From Microbacterium sp. 70-16 (GTDB taxonomy: Bacteria > Actinomycetota > Actinomycetes > Actinomycetales > Microbacteriaceae), in contig NZ_MKTQ01000009.1 in NCBI RefSeq assembly GCF_001898315.1, positions 139,127 to 203,126 of the forward strand: a DNA stretch of 64,000 bases. Direction: 5' to 3'. Under the pieces are notes generated by a model. It did no database searches and was not told where the DNA came from. It saw only the letters and a list, made by a program, of their open reading frames with translations. This document shows positions 15,795-24,500 of this stretch, in pieces. The first letter of the stretch is position 1. Every line of letters begins with the position of its first letter. The position numbers were made by a program, and so were the translations under genes.

Positions 15795-16610
15795 TCAGCG
15801 CCGGGCGAGAGCCGACTGATAGAGGTCGCGTGCGGACAGTCCCGTCTGGGACGACACCTCCGCCGCGGCCTCTTTCAGTCGCACGCCGCCGGCGACGAGG
15901 GCGAGCACCTGCGCGACCGCGTCGTCCTGCGACACTTCCCGGGCGGGCGCTCCCCCGACGACGACGACGATCTCGCCGCGGACGCCGTCCGCCGCCCATG
16001 CCGCGAGCGCGCCGAGGCCGTCGCGGACGACCTCTTCGTGCAACTTGGTGAGCTCGCGGCAGACCGCGGCGGGGCGGTCTGCGCCGAAGGCATCCGCCAT
16101 CGTCGTGAGCGTCTCGGCCAGGCGCGACGGCGCCTCGAAGAAGACCATCGTGCGCGGCTCTGCAGCGAGTGCGGCCAGTGCGCGGCCCCGGTCGCCGGCC
16201 TTGCGCGGCAGGAATCCCTCGAAGGTGAACCGGTCGGTCGGCAGCCCGGCGACGGCGAGCGCCGTGACGACGGCGCTCGGCCCCGGGATGGCCGTCACTG
16301 TCACACCCTGCGCGATCGCCTCGGCGACGAGCGCGTAACCGGGGTCGCTGACGGTCGGCATGCCCGCGTCGCTGAGCACCAGCAGGTCTTCGTCGCGGGC
16401 TCGCGCGACGAGGTCAGCGGCGCGCTGGCGTTCATTGTGGTCATGCAGGGCGAGCAGCTTCGGCCGGTTCGCGACGCCGAGCGCCTGCAGCAGGCGCTGC
16501 GTCGTGCGCGTGTCCTCCGCCGCGACGACGGTCGCCTGCTCGAGCGCCGCGACGAGCCGCGGCGACGCGTCACCGAGGTTTCCGATGGGGGTCGCGGCCA
16601 GGATGATCAC
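15795..16610 (-). CDS. rsmI: 16S rRNA (cytidine1402-2'-O)-methyltransferase RsmI
   Basis: SAM-dependent enzyme that 2'-O-methylates C1402 in the decoding centre of 16S rRNA. The tetrapyrrole-methylase fold is evident: IILAATPIGNLGDASPR at the N-terminus, EDTRTTQRLLQALG, HDHNERQRA, VLSDAGMPTVSDPGYALV, AIPGPSAVVTALAVAGLPTD and FEGFLPRK. The C-terminal helical extension ends LSARDLYQSALARR. I chose GTG 16610 (VIILAATPIGNLG), 271 residues; TATGCT sits six bases upstream, implying a leaderless transcript. It is divergent from pmt with only 23 bases between start codons. Confidence 0.96.
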   Translation of the reverse strand: MIILAATPIGNLGDASPRLVAALEQATVVAAEDTRTTQRLLQALGVANRPKLLALHDHNERQRAADLVARARDEDLLVLSDAGMPTVSDPGYALVAEAIAQGVTVTAIPGPSAVVTALAVAGLPTDRFTFEGFLPRKAGDRGRALAALAAEPRTMVFFEAPSRLAETLTTMADAFGADRPAAVCRELTKLHEEVVRDGLGALAAWAADGVRGEIVVVVGGAPAREVSQDDAVAQVLALVAGGVRLKEAAAEVSSQTGLSARDLYQSALARR

Positions 16611-16616
16611 CGCCCC

Positions 16617-16626
16617 AGCATAGGCT
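16617..16626. promoter_or_regulatory. Overlapping divergent leaderless promoters of rsmI and pmt
   Basis: On the minus strand 16622-16617 reads TATGCT, six bases before the rsmI GTG. On the plus strand 16621-16626 reads TAGGCT, seven bases before the pmt GTG. The two -10 hexamers share two bases, so RNA polymerase could not occupy both at once. The -35 contacts would lie inside the opposing gene. Confidence 0.65.
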
Positions 16627-16633
16627 GGAGCCC

Positions 16634-18226
16634 GTGACGACGCCCGCCCAGCCACTGCTTGCCGCTGATCGGCCGTCCCGCTACGACCTCTGGCGCACGC
16701 GGGTCGCGGCAGACCCTCGACTGCAGCGTCTGTACGGCTGGCTCGCGCCGACGCTGATCACTCTTCTCGCGGGCATCCTGCGACTGTGGAACCTGGGGCA
16801 TCCGTCCACGCTCGTCTTCGACGAGACGTACTACGTGAAGGATGCCTGGACCCAGTGGATCCTCGGCTACGCCGCCAAGTGGCCCGACGGTGCGGACGAC
16901 CTGTTCAACGCCGGCACGACCGACGCCTTCACGACCGACCCGAGCTTCGTCGTGCACCCGCCGCTCGGCAAGTACCTGATCGGGGCGGGCATGGCGCTGT
17001 TCGGCCCGGACAACCCGTTCGGCTGGCGCATCGCCGCGGCACTGTTCGGCACGGCGCTCGTGCTGCTGCTGTTCTTCTTCGCGAAGAGCCTCACGAACTC
17101 CCTCGCGTTCGCGAGCCTCGCGTCCTTCCTGCTCGCAATCGACGGTCTCGGCATCGACATGAGCCGCGTCGCCCTGCTCGACATCTTCCTCGCCTTCTTC
17201 GTGCTGCTAGCCTTCTGGTTCGCGGTGCTCGATCGGCACACGCGCCTGGACCGACTCGCGGCGGCGACCGTCGCCCGCGAACGCGGCGACCGGTCGCCCG
17301 CGTGGGGGCCGATCCTGTGGAATCGCCCGTGGGTGATCGCCGCGGGTGCGGCGGCAGGGGCGGCGGGCGCCGTCAAGTGGTCGGGCGTGTGGGTGCTGGC
17401 CGCGATCGGCCTCTATCTTGTCGTCACCGACGCACTCGAGCGTCGCCGACTGGGCATCACGTTCTGGCCCATGGACGCCGTGCGCCAGGGCCTGGCATCC
17501 TTCGTGCAGCTCGTTCCGATCGCGTTCGTCGTCTACCTCGCGTCGTGGACAGGGTGGCTCGTCACCGACGGCGGCTATGACCGCCACGCCGCCGACGCGA
17601 GCCCCGCGACGGGCTTCTTCTCGTGGGTGCCGCTGTCGTTGCAGAGTCTGTGGAAGTACCACGTGACGATCTACAACTCGACGGCGAACATCACCTCGCC
17701 GCACAGCTACGCGAGCCCGGCGTGGCAGTGGCCGCTGCTGTGGCGCCCGACGTCGATGTACGCGAACGCGACGGCCGGCGGCGAGTCAGGCTGCACGGGC
17801 GGCGACTCAGGATGCCTCGAAATCCTGTACAGCATGCCCAATCCGCTGCTGTGGTACGCGGCCGTCGCCGCGACCGTGTACCTGCTCTACCGGTTCGTAC
17901 TGGAACGCAACTGGCGGCATGCGGTCGTCCTCGTGGGCGTCGCCGCGACGTGGCTGCCCTGGCTCGCCTACCCCGAGCGGACGGTGTTCCAGTTCTACAC
18001 GATCGTGATCTGGCCGTTCATGCTGGTCGCGCTGACCTTCGCGCTGCGCGAGATCGCGGGCCCCGCGCACGCGAGCGTCGACAGACGCACGGCAGGCCAG
18101 CGGGTCGTGTTCGTCTTCCTCGGTGTCGCGATCGCGTTGTCGATCTTCTGGTACCCGCTGTGGTCGGCGATGCAGGTGCCGTACGAGTTCTATCGCCTGC
18201 ACAGTTGGATGCAGGGCTGGATCTGA
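16634..18226 (+). CDS. pmt: Protein O-mannosyltransferase (dolichyl/polyprenyl-P-mannose type, GT39)
   Basis: Polytopic membrane enzyme transferring mannose from polyprenyl-phosphate-mannose to Ser/Thr of secreted proteins, as for mycobacterial Rv1002c. The 530-residue chain shows the catalytic Asp63-Glu64 motif in LVFDETYYVKDAWTQW in the first extracytoplasmic loop, the HPPLGKYLIGAGMALFG segment, about ten hydrophobic helices, and the C-terminal WPFMLVALTFALREI region. Secreted lipoproteins and surface proteins nearby are possible substrates but no link is shown. The short upstream sequence implies a leaderless GTG start. The next gene cluster begins about 70 bases after its stop. Confidence 0.94.
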   Translation: MTTPAQPLLAADRPSRYDLWRTRVAADPRLQRLYGWLAPTLITLLAGILRLWNLGHPSTLVFDETYYVKDAWTQWILGYAAKWPDGADDLFNAGTTDAFTTDPSFVVHPPLGKYLIGAGMALFGPDNPFGWRIAAALFGTALVLLLFFFAKSLTNSLAFASLASFLLAIDGLGIDMSRVALLDIFLAFFVLLAFWFAVLDRHTRLDRLAAATVARERGDRSPAWGPILWNRPWVIAAGAAAGAAGAVKWSGVWVLAAIGLYLVVTDALERRRLGITFWPMDAVRQGLASFVQLVPIAFVVYLASWTGWLVTDGGYDRHAADASPATGFFSWVPLSLQSLWKYHVTIYNSTANITSPHSYASPAWQWPLLWRPTSMYANATAGGESGCTGGDSGCLEILYSMPNPLLWYAAVAATVYLLYRFVLERNWRHAVVLVGVAATWLPWLAYPERTVFQFYTIVIWPFMLVALTFALREIAGPAHASVDRRTAGQRVVFVFLGVAIALSIFWYPLWSAMQVPYEFYRLHSWMQGWI

Positions 18227-18230
18227 CTCC

Positions 18231-18277
18231 ATGGGGAGTGCTCCCCATCGCCGCGACGCGCGTCTGTTGCGTAGGTT
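18231..18277 (+). promoter_or_regulatory. Palindrome and probable promoter before the WXG-like operon
   Basis: ATGGGGAG-TG-CTCCCCAT (18231-18248) is a perfect palindrome right after the pmt stop. TAGGTT (18272-18277) is a -10-like hexamer, and AAGGAGG (18288-18294) precedes the ATG at 18299. The palindrome could be an operator or a small terminator; no T-run follows it, which favours an operator. Confidence 0.5.
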
Positions 18278-18298
18278 GAAGACGACCAAGGAGGACCG

Positions 18299-18706
18299 AT
18301 GGCCGACCTGAAGCTGGACGCCGACGAACTGCTCGCAAGTGCGACGCGTGCCGAGCGCATCGCGGGCGACATGTCTTCGGCAGAGCGGATCGCGAGCGAG
18401 ACCGCCGGCTACACGGGGCACGACGGCCTCGCCGGCAAGGTGCACGATTTCGCCGACAAGTGGGACATCGCGCGCGGCAAGCTCGAAGAGAACCTCACGA
18501 CGATCGCCGACTACCTGCGCGCACTCGTCGACACGTTCGACGACCTTGACACCAACCTCGAAGCGTCGCTGGAAGAATCCGCCGCGAAGGATGCCGAGGC
18601 GAAGCAGGAGCTCGACGACGCGATCGCGGCGGCCGAGTCCCCCGCGCCGACACCGTCACCCGGACCCGCACCGACCGATCCCACTGACGACGATGGAGAA
18701 GGCTGA
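18299..18706 (+). CDS. Small helical WXG100-like protein
   Basis: 135-residue acidic protein predicted to be almost entirely helical for residues 1-105, with two amphipathic helices separated near ETAGYTGHDGLAG. DKWDIARGKLEENLTTIADY and LRALVDTFDDLDTNLEASL read as the second helix. The C-terminus (about residues 112-135) is Pro/Thr/Asp-rich and disordered. This size and helix-turn-helix hairpin resemble WXG100/ESAT-6-like proteins, but the WxG motif itself is not present; GYTGHDG occupies the turn. Its stop overlaps the start of a large hydrolase gene (TGATG), and four genes are coupled in this way. Function unknown; a chaperone or co-secreted partner of the next protein is a reasonable guess. 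Confidence 0.75.
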   Translation: MADLKLDADELLASATRAERIAGDMSSAERIASETAGYTGHDGLAGKVHDFADKWDIARGKLEENLTTIADYLRALVDTFDDLDTNLEASLEESAAKDAEAKQELDDAIAAAESPAPTPSPGPAPTDPTDDDGEG

Positions 18707-20364
18707 TGGCTCTTCCCGGCAATCCGCAGGCCCTCGCCGATCGGGCCGGTTCGCTCGTGACCTCCGCATCGCGTATCTCGCAGGCCGCGACCGATCTGCG
18801 ATCGCTCGCGTACGACGGCACCGCGAAGTCGCTCGACGGCATCCGTGAACGGTCGACCGAGGTCGCCGGCACCCTCGACGACGCCTACGACCGCTACAGC
18901 GGCACGGCGAACGCGCTTGTGGAGTACGCGGCGGCGCTGCGTGACGCGCACCGTCGCGCGAACGCCGCCGACGAGGCCGAGTCGACCGCCGACACCTACG
19001 GCGCGCAGGCTGACTCGACCGTCCTCGCGCTGACTCGCAACGTGCGCTCGCTCGAAGAGGCCGACGCCCCGCAGGGGACGATCGACGCGGCGCAGCAGCG
19101 CCTCGACGACGCCCGCCGGGCGGCGCGTCGCTACGTCGACGCCGCGTCGAGCGCGCGCAGCGACCACGAGGCCGCGCGCGCTGAGATGGAGACGGCGGCG
19201 CAGCGCGCGATGTCGCTCATCGCGAATGCGATCGACGCCACGAACGAGAGCTGGCTCGACCACGTCGGCAACTTCTTTGAGGGCATCGGCTCGTGGCTCG
19301 CCGACATCGGCAAGTGGCTGGGCGATTTCCTCCAGGATCTGTGGGATGCGCTGCAGCGCATCCTCTCGACGGTCCTCGCGATCGTCGGCGCGATCCTGAT
19401 CCTCGTCCTCGTCTACACGCTGCTGTCGATGATCCCCGTCATCGGCCCGATGATCGCGGCGCTCGTGGTCGGCATCCTCGCCGGATTCCTCCTCGCGAGC
19501 ATCCTCTCCGATGTCACCAAGCCCACGCCCGAGGTCAGTGAGTACGAGCGCAACGACGACGAGGAGATCCTGAGCGACGGGCAGCCGAGCGACCTCGCAC
19601 ACGCATTGAAGGATGCCGCCTACGTCGACCAGTTGGGCCACCGCGTCGTGCTGAACCCGGACGGAACGCCCGAGCTCGACGCCGACGGCAATCCCGTCAC
19701 GACGGCGGATGAGACGGTGATCCAGGTGACCCAGGTCGTCGATGCCGACGGCGTGACGCGCTGGCGCGTCGCGTTGCCGAGCACCCAAGAGTGGCTGTCG
19801 CGCTTCGGTGACCAGGGCGCCGTGAACGACCTCGACAGCAACCTCGCGCTCATGCTCACGCCCGCGCTGCAGTCGCAGTACGAGCGGGCCGTCCTGCAGG
19901 CGATGCAGCAGGCCGGCGTCGACCCGAGCGACCCCGTCATGCTCGTCGGATTCAGCCAGGGCGGCATCTTGGCCGGACACCTCGCTGCCTACAACTCCGA
20001 CTACAACTGGGATGCCGTCGTCGTCGCGGGCGCCCCCATCGACAGCATGCCGATCCCCTCGTCGACGACGGTCGTCTCGGTGCAGCACGACTGGGATCCG
20101 GTGCCGCGCATCGACTCCGTCATCACGGGGGGCTACGGCGGGCACCCGCCGTACTCCAACAATTGGACGACGATCCAGGAGGCCTCGCCGCTCGCGGCGG
20201 AGGGCGTCGGCGGCATCCACAACGCGGCCGCGTACAACCAAACCCTGCAGAACAGCATCGACCAGATCCCCCAGTCGGCCCAGGACGAGCTCGCCGACTA
20301 CTTCGTCGGCAGCGATTCGGCCTACGGTTATGACACGAGCTACTACAGCTGGAGCGAGGACTGA
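18706..20364 (+). CDS. Membrane-anchored alpha/beta-hydrolase with N-terminal coiled coil
   Basis: 552 residues in three parts. Residues 1-175 are a helical, coiled-coil-like region (LADRAGSLVTSASRISQAAT, DAYDRYSGTANALVEYAAAL) similar in style to LXG/WXG N-termini. Residues about 219-266 form a hydrophobic hairpin of two membrane segments. Residues about 330-552 form a hydrolase domain with nucleophile elbow GFSQGG (Ser417), acid candidates Asp462/Asp464 in QHDWDPVPRID and His505 in GGIHNAAAYNQ, which together look like an intact Ser-Asp-His triad of the cutinase/PE-PPE esterase type. The active domain could lie outside the cell if the hairpin spans twice and the ends differ; topology was not resolved. 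No signal peptide. Substrate unknown. Confidence 0.8.
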   Translation: MALPGNPQALADRAGSLVTSASRISQAATDLRSLAYDGTAKSLDGIRERSTEVAGTLDDAYDRYSGTANALVEYAAALRDAHRRANAADEAESTADTYGAQADSTVLALTRNVRSLEEADAPQGTIDAAQQRLDDARRAARRYVDAASSARSDHEAARAEMETAAQRAMSLIANAIDATNESWLDHVGNFFEGIGSWLADIGKWLGDFLQDLWDALQRILSTVLAIVGAILILVLVYTLLSMIPVIGPMIAALVVGILAGFLLASILSDVTKPTPEVSEYERNDDEEILSDGQPSDLAHALKDAAYVDQLGHRVVLNPDGTPELDADGNPVTTADETVIQVTQVVDADGVTRWRVALPSTQEWLSRFGDQGAVNDLDSNLALMLTPALQSQYERAVLQAMQQAGVDPSDPVMLVGFSQGGILAGHLAAYNSDYNWDAVVVAGAPIDSMPIPSSTTVVSVQHDWDPVPRIDSVITGGYGGHPPYSNNWTTIQEASPLAAEGVGGIHNAAAYNQTLQNSIDQIPQSAQDELADYFVGSDSAYGYDTSYYSWSED

Positions 20365-20843
20365 TGCAGCGCCCCCTACTTCGCGGTTCGCGCGCCGCGG
20401 CGACCGTCGTCGCGGCGGCTCTCGCGGTCGCCGCCGTGAGCGGTTGCACGGCGTCGACGCCGAATGAGCCCACATCCACCACCGCCGAAGGGCAACAGAC
20501 CGTGACCTACCCCGAGATCCGCGCGGCCGTGCAGGCCGCCGAGCCCCGCGTGCAGCGACTCGGCATTGTGGCGAGCAAGTCCGGCGCCTCGAACGTCCTG
20601 GCCGTCGGCGTCGTGCTCTCCGGCGACGAGCCGGTGACGACGACCTCGCTCACGGCGATGCTCGTGGCGGTGCGGGAGAATCTTCCGGCGAACATCGACC
20701 AGGTCAACTTCCTGGCACGCGACGACGCCGAGAACAGTCACCTCATCGACATCTCGGACGCCATCGACGGGCTCCCGGATGACGTCACCGTGCCCTACGA
20801 CGGCACGATGACGATCATGCGCGGCGATCTCGACAAGCTGTGA
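20364..20843 (+). CDS. Small lipoprotein of the WXG-like cassette
   Basis: 159-residue predicted lipoprotein. The N-terminus is Arg-rich then hydrophobic with lipobox AVSGC (Cys28), followed by a Ser/Thr-rich linker (TASTPNEPTSTTAEGQQ). The mature domain of about 115 residues has alternating strand-like segments (RVQRLGIVASKSGASNVLAV, TTTSLTAMLVAVRENLPANI, TVPYDGTMTIMRGDLDKL). I do not recognise the family. The ATG overlaps the hydrolase stop and its own stop overlaps the next ATG, so it belongs to the same coupled operon. It probably sits on the outer face of the cytoplasmic membrane near the hydrolase. Confidence 0.8.
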   Translation: MQRPLLRGSRAAATVVAAALAVAAVSGCTASTPNEPTSTTAEGQQTVTYPEIRAAVQAAEPRVQRLGIVASKSGASNVLAVGVVLSGDEPVTTTSLTAMLVAVRENLPANIDQVNFLARDDAENSHLIDISDAIDGLPDDVTVPYDGTMTIMRGDLDKL

Positions 20844-21472
20844 TGGCGGACATCGCGCCCGAGCTCGTCTTCCGCCTGCTCGGCACTTGGTGGCGCGTCG
20901 ACGTCGAGTCCGACGACGCGGCCCGCGCGTCGGCGACCGTCGTCGCCCGCGGCACGCTCGGCGTGGCGGATACCGAGGCCACGGCCCGCCGCCGCATGCG
21001 CGATGACCTCGTGCGGGCGGCCGCCGCGGCGCGTGAGGCGCACGCCCGCCTGCTGCTGTTGCAGACCGAGCTCGGCCCCGGCGACCCCATGTCGGCGACG
21101 CTGACGGTGTACGACGACGACCGGGTGCGGATGAGCCCGGCGATCGGCACGGCGCCCGAGCGGGTGTTGGGGGTGCTCGAGGAGAGCCTGCCGCAGATCG
21201 CCCCCGATCTCGCCCCGACGGCCGTGCGCCGCCCGTTCACGGGCGGTGAGGTCGTGCGCGTGCACCGCATCGAGGAGACCGTCGAGGTCGAAGACGGCGC
21301 GGAGTTCACGCAGCGCCGCCTCGTCGCGCAGTACTGGTACCCGCAGCCGGACTCGAAGCAGTTGGTGCTCGTGGTGCTGTCGACGCCGCTCGGTGACATC
21401 CCGAATGCGCTGCTGTCGTACTTCGACGCGATCGTAGAGGTCTCGCGGTTCGCCATGCCCGACCCCGCGTAG
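20843..21472 (+). CDS. Conserved hypothetical protein, last gene of the coupled cassette
   Basis: About 209-residue soluble protein without signal peptide or membrane segment. It begins MADIAPELVFRLLGTWWRVD, contains a basic helical stretch (EATARRRMRDDLVRAAAAAREAHARLLLLQ) and several beta-strand-like segments (SATLTVYDDDRVRMSPAIG, VHRIEETVEVEDGAEFTQRR, LVAQYWYPQPDSKQLVLVVL). The last strand pattern, a turn and a helix (LLSYFDAIVEVSRF), resembles a Mog1p/PsbP-like or DUF1795-like alpha/beta sandwich, but this is a weak impression. ATG 20843 overlaps the lipoprotein stop. It could be the cytoplasmic chaperone or immunity component of the cassette. Function unknown. Confidence 0.75.
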   Translation: MADIAPELVFRLLGTWWRVDVESDDAARASATVVARGTLGVADTEATARRRMRDDLVRAAAAAREAHARLLLLQTELGPGDPMSATLTVYDDDRVRMSPAIGTAPERVLGVLEESLPQIAPDLAPTAVRRPFTGGEVVRVHRIEETVEVEDGAEFTQRRLVAQYWYPQPDSKQLVLVVLSTPLGDIPNALLSYFDAIVEVSRFAMPDPA

Positions 21473-21531
21473 CCGCCGCGCAGCTCGGCCACGCCGCCGC
21501 TCGTCTTACGAGCGTCTTAGGATGGAGGGCT

Positions 21532-24500
21532 ATGCCTTCTGCCGAACCCGTCATCTCCTATCCCCCGGAGCTGCCCGTCAGCGCCGCGCGGGACGAGATC
21601 GCGCGCGCCATCGCGGGCAACCAGGTCGTGATCGTCGCCGGCGCAACAGGGTCGGGCAAGACGACGCAGCTGCCGAAGATCTGCCTCGAGCTCGGTCGTA
21701 CCTCCATCGCGCACACGCAGCCGCGGCGCATCGCGGCGCGCACGATCGCCGAGCGCATCGCGCACGAGCTGCAGGTGCCGCTCGGCGGCGCGGTCGGCTA
21801 CAAGGTGCGCTTCACCGATCAGGTCTCGGCCGACACGAAGATCGCGCTCGTCACCGACGGCATCCTGCTCAATGAGATCCACCGTGATCGGCTGCTGAGC
21901 CGGTATGACACGATCATCGTCGACGAGGCCCACGAGCGGTCACTGAACATCGACTTCCTGCTCGGATACCTCGCGCGCATCCTGCCGCAGCGCCCCGATC
22001 TCAAGGTCATCGTGACCTCGGCGACGATCGATCCCGAGAGCTTCGCGAAGCACTTCTCGGATGCCACCGGGGCGCCCGTCCCCATCGTCGAGGTGTCCGG
22101 GCGGACGTACCCGGTGGAGATCCGGTATCGCCCCCTGTCGGTCGTTGAGCGAGCCGGGGAAGCCGGCCAGTCGAAACGCGGCGACCCCGCGACAAGCTCG
22201 GGGGCCAGTGAGGACGAGGTCGAGGCGCTCGTGGCCGCGCTGCGCGAGCTCGATCGCGAGCCCGCGGGCGACATCCTCGTGTTCTTGCCGGGCGAAGCGG
22301 AGATCCGCGACGCGATGGATGCCGTGCGCGGCATGTACGCGAAAGACACCCGGCCCACCGAGGTGTTGCCGCTGTACGGACGACTGTCGGCCGCCGAGCA
22401 GCACCGCGTGTTCGAGCCGTCCACCGTAGCGGGTGTACGCCGCCGCGTGATCCTGGCGACCAACGTCGCCGAGACGAGCCTCACGGTGCCGGGCATCCGC
22501 TATGTCATCGACGCAGGTACGGCACGCATCTCGCGGTACAGCGTGCGCTCGAAGGTGCAGCGACTGCCGATCGAGGCGATCTCGCAGGCATCCGCGCAGC
22601 AGCGATCGGGGCGTGCGGGGCGCACCTCGAACGGCATCGCGATCCGGCTCTACGCCGAAGACGACTTCCTCGCCCGGCCCGAGTACACCGAGCCCGAGAT
22701 CCTGCGCACCTCGCTCGCGTCGGTGATCCTGCAGATGCTCGCGCTCGGGTTCGGCGACATCGAGGAATTCCCGTTCCTGACGAAGCCCGACAGTCGCGGC
22801 GTGAAGGCCGCGTTCGAGCTGCTCACCGAGCTGCGCGCCGTCTCGGGCGCGCGGCGACTCACCAAGATCGGTCGCGAGATCGCGCGACTGCCGATCGACC
22901 CACGCTTCGCGCGGATGCTCATCGAGGCGCGACGGCTCGGGGTCTCCTCCCCCGTGCTCGCGATCGTCGCGGGGCTGTCGATCCAGGACGCGCGCGAGCG
23001 CCCGTCGGCCGAGGCAGGCGCTGCGCGCGAGCAGGCCGACCGGATGCACGCGCGGTTCGCCGACCCCACGAGCGACTTCCTGTCGCTGCTGAACCTGTGG
23101 AACCACCTGCGCGAGCAGCAGCGCGAGCTCGGCTCGAGCGCGTTCCGCCGGCTGTGCCGCAGCGAGTACCTCAACTACGTGCGCGTGCGCGAGTGGTTCG
23201 ACGTGCACCGCCAGCTCCGCCAGCTGATGGGCCGCGACCGCAACGCGCCGGCCCCCGAGCCATCCCTGGCCCCCGAGCTTGTCGAGGGGCCCGAGCCTGT
23301 CGCGACCCCCGAGCTTGTCGAGGGGCCCTCCGCCGACCCGGCTCTCGTGCACCGCGCGATCCTCGCGGGCCTGCTCTCACACATCGGCATCCTCGACACC
23401 CGCTCGCTCAGCAAGCAGAAGCCCGGCGATCGTCGCAAGCAGATCGCGCAGTACCGCGGGGCGCGCGGCGCGAACTTCGCGATCTTCCCGGGTTCGGCGC
23501 TGCGCAAGGCATCCCCCGATGCCGTCATGGCCGCCGAGCTCGTCGAGACCTCGCGCTTGTTCGCCCGCACGGTCGCCGTCATCGACCCCGCCTGGGCGGA
23601 AGAACCTGCAGGAGATCTCGCGCACCGCACGCTCAGCGATCCGCATTGGTCGAAGGATGCCGGTGCCGCCGTCGCCGCCGAGAAGGTGACGCTGTTCGGC
23701 GTCGAGATCATCCCGCGGCGACGCGTGCAGCTCGCCCGCATCGACGCGGACCTCGCCCGCGAGTTGTTCCTGCGGCACGCGCTCGTCGACGGCGACTGGA
23801 ACTCGACGCACCTGGACAAGCGGCTGACCGCCTTCGAACGACGCAACCTCGAGCTGCGCCGCCGGCTCGAGAAGGTCGAAGAACGCGAGCGTCGCCGCGA
23901 CATCCTCGTGGGCGACGAGGCCGTGTTCGCCTTCTACGAGGCGCGCATCCCCCGCGACGTCTTCGACGCGCGCTCGTTCGAAGCGTGGTGGCGCGAGGCA
24001 TCCGCGCGCACGCCGCGCCTGCTCGATCTGACCGAGGCCGACCTGCTCGACGAGGCATCCCGCTCGGACGAGCGCGCGTTCCCAGGGCGCTGGGAGCAGG
24101 GCGACCAGACGCTCTCGCTCGCGTACCGCTTCGAACCGGGCAGCCCCGAAGACGGCGTGAGCGTCGTCGTGCCGCTGCCGCTGCTCGCCGCCCTGCGCCC
24201 GGATGGCTTCGACTGGCAGGTGCCGGGGCTGCGCGCCGAGCTCATCACGGCGCTGCTGAAGGCGCTGCCCAAGGCGATCCGTCGGCACGTCGTGCCCGCG
24301 GCCGACTGGGCGGCCAAGCTCGGCGACGACATCGCGGGCGATGGGCCGGAGCACCACCGGGGGCTGCCACCGCAGTCGCTGCGCGAGGCGCTGGCATCCC
24401 GCATTCAGCGCGTTGCGAATCAGCCGGTGACAGCGGCCGACTTCGACCTCGAGCGCGTCCCGCCGCACCTGTCGGTGACCTTCCGCGCTGTCGATCAGCG

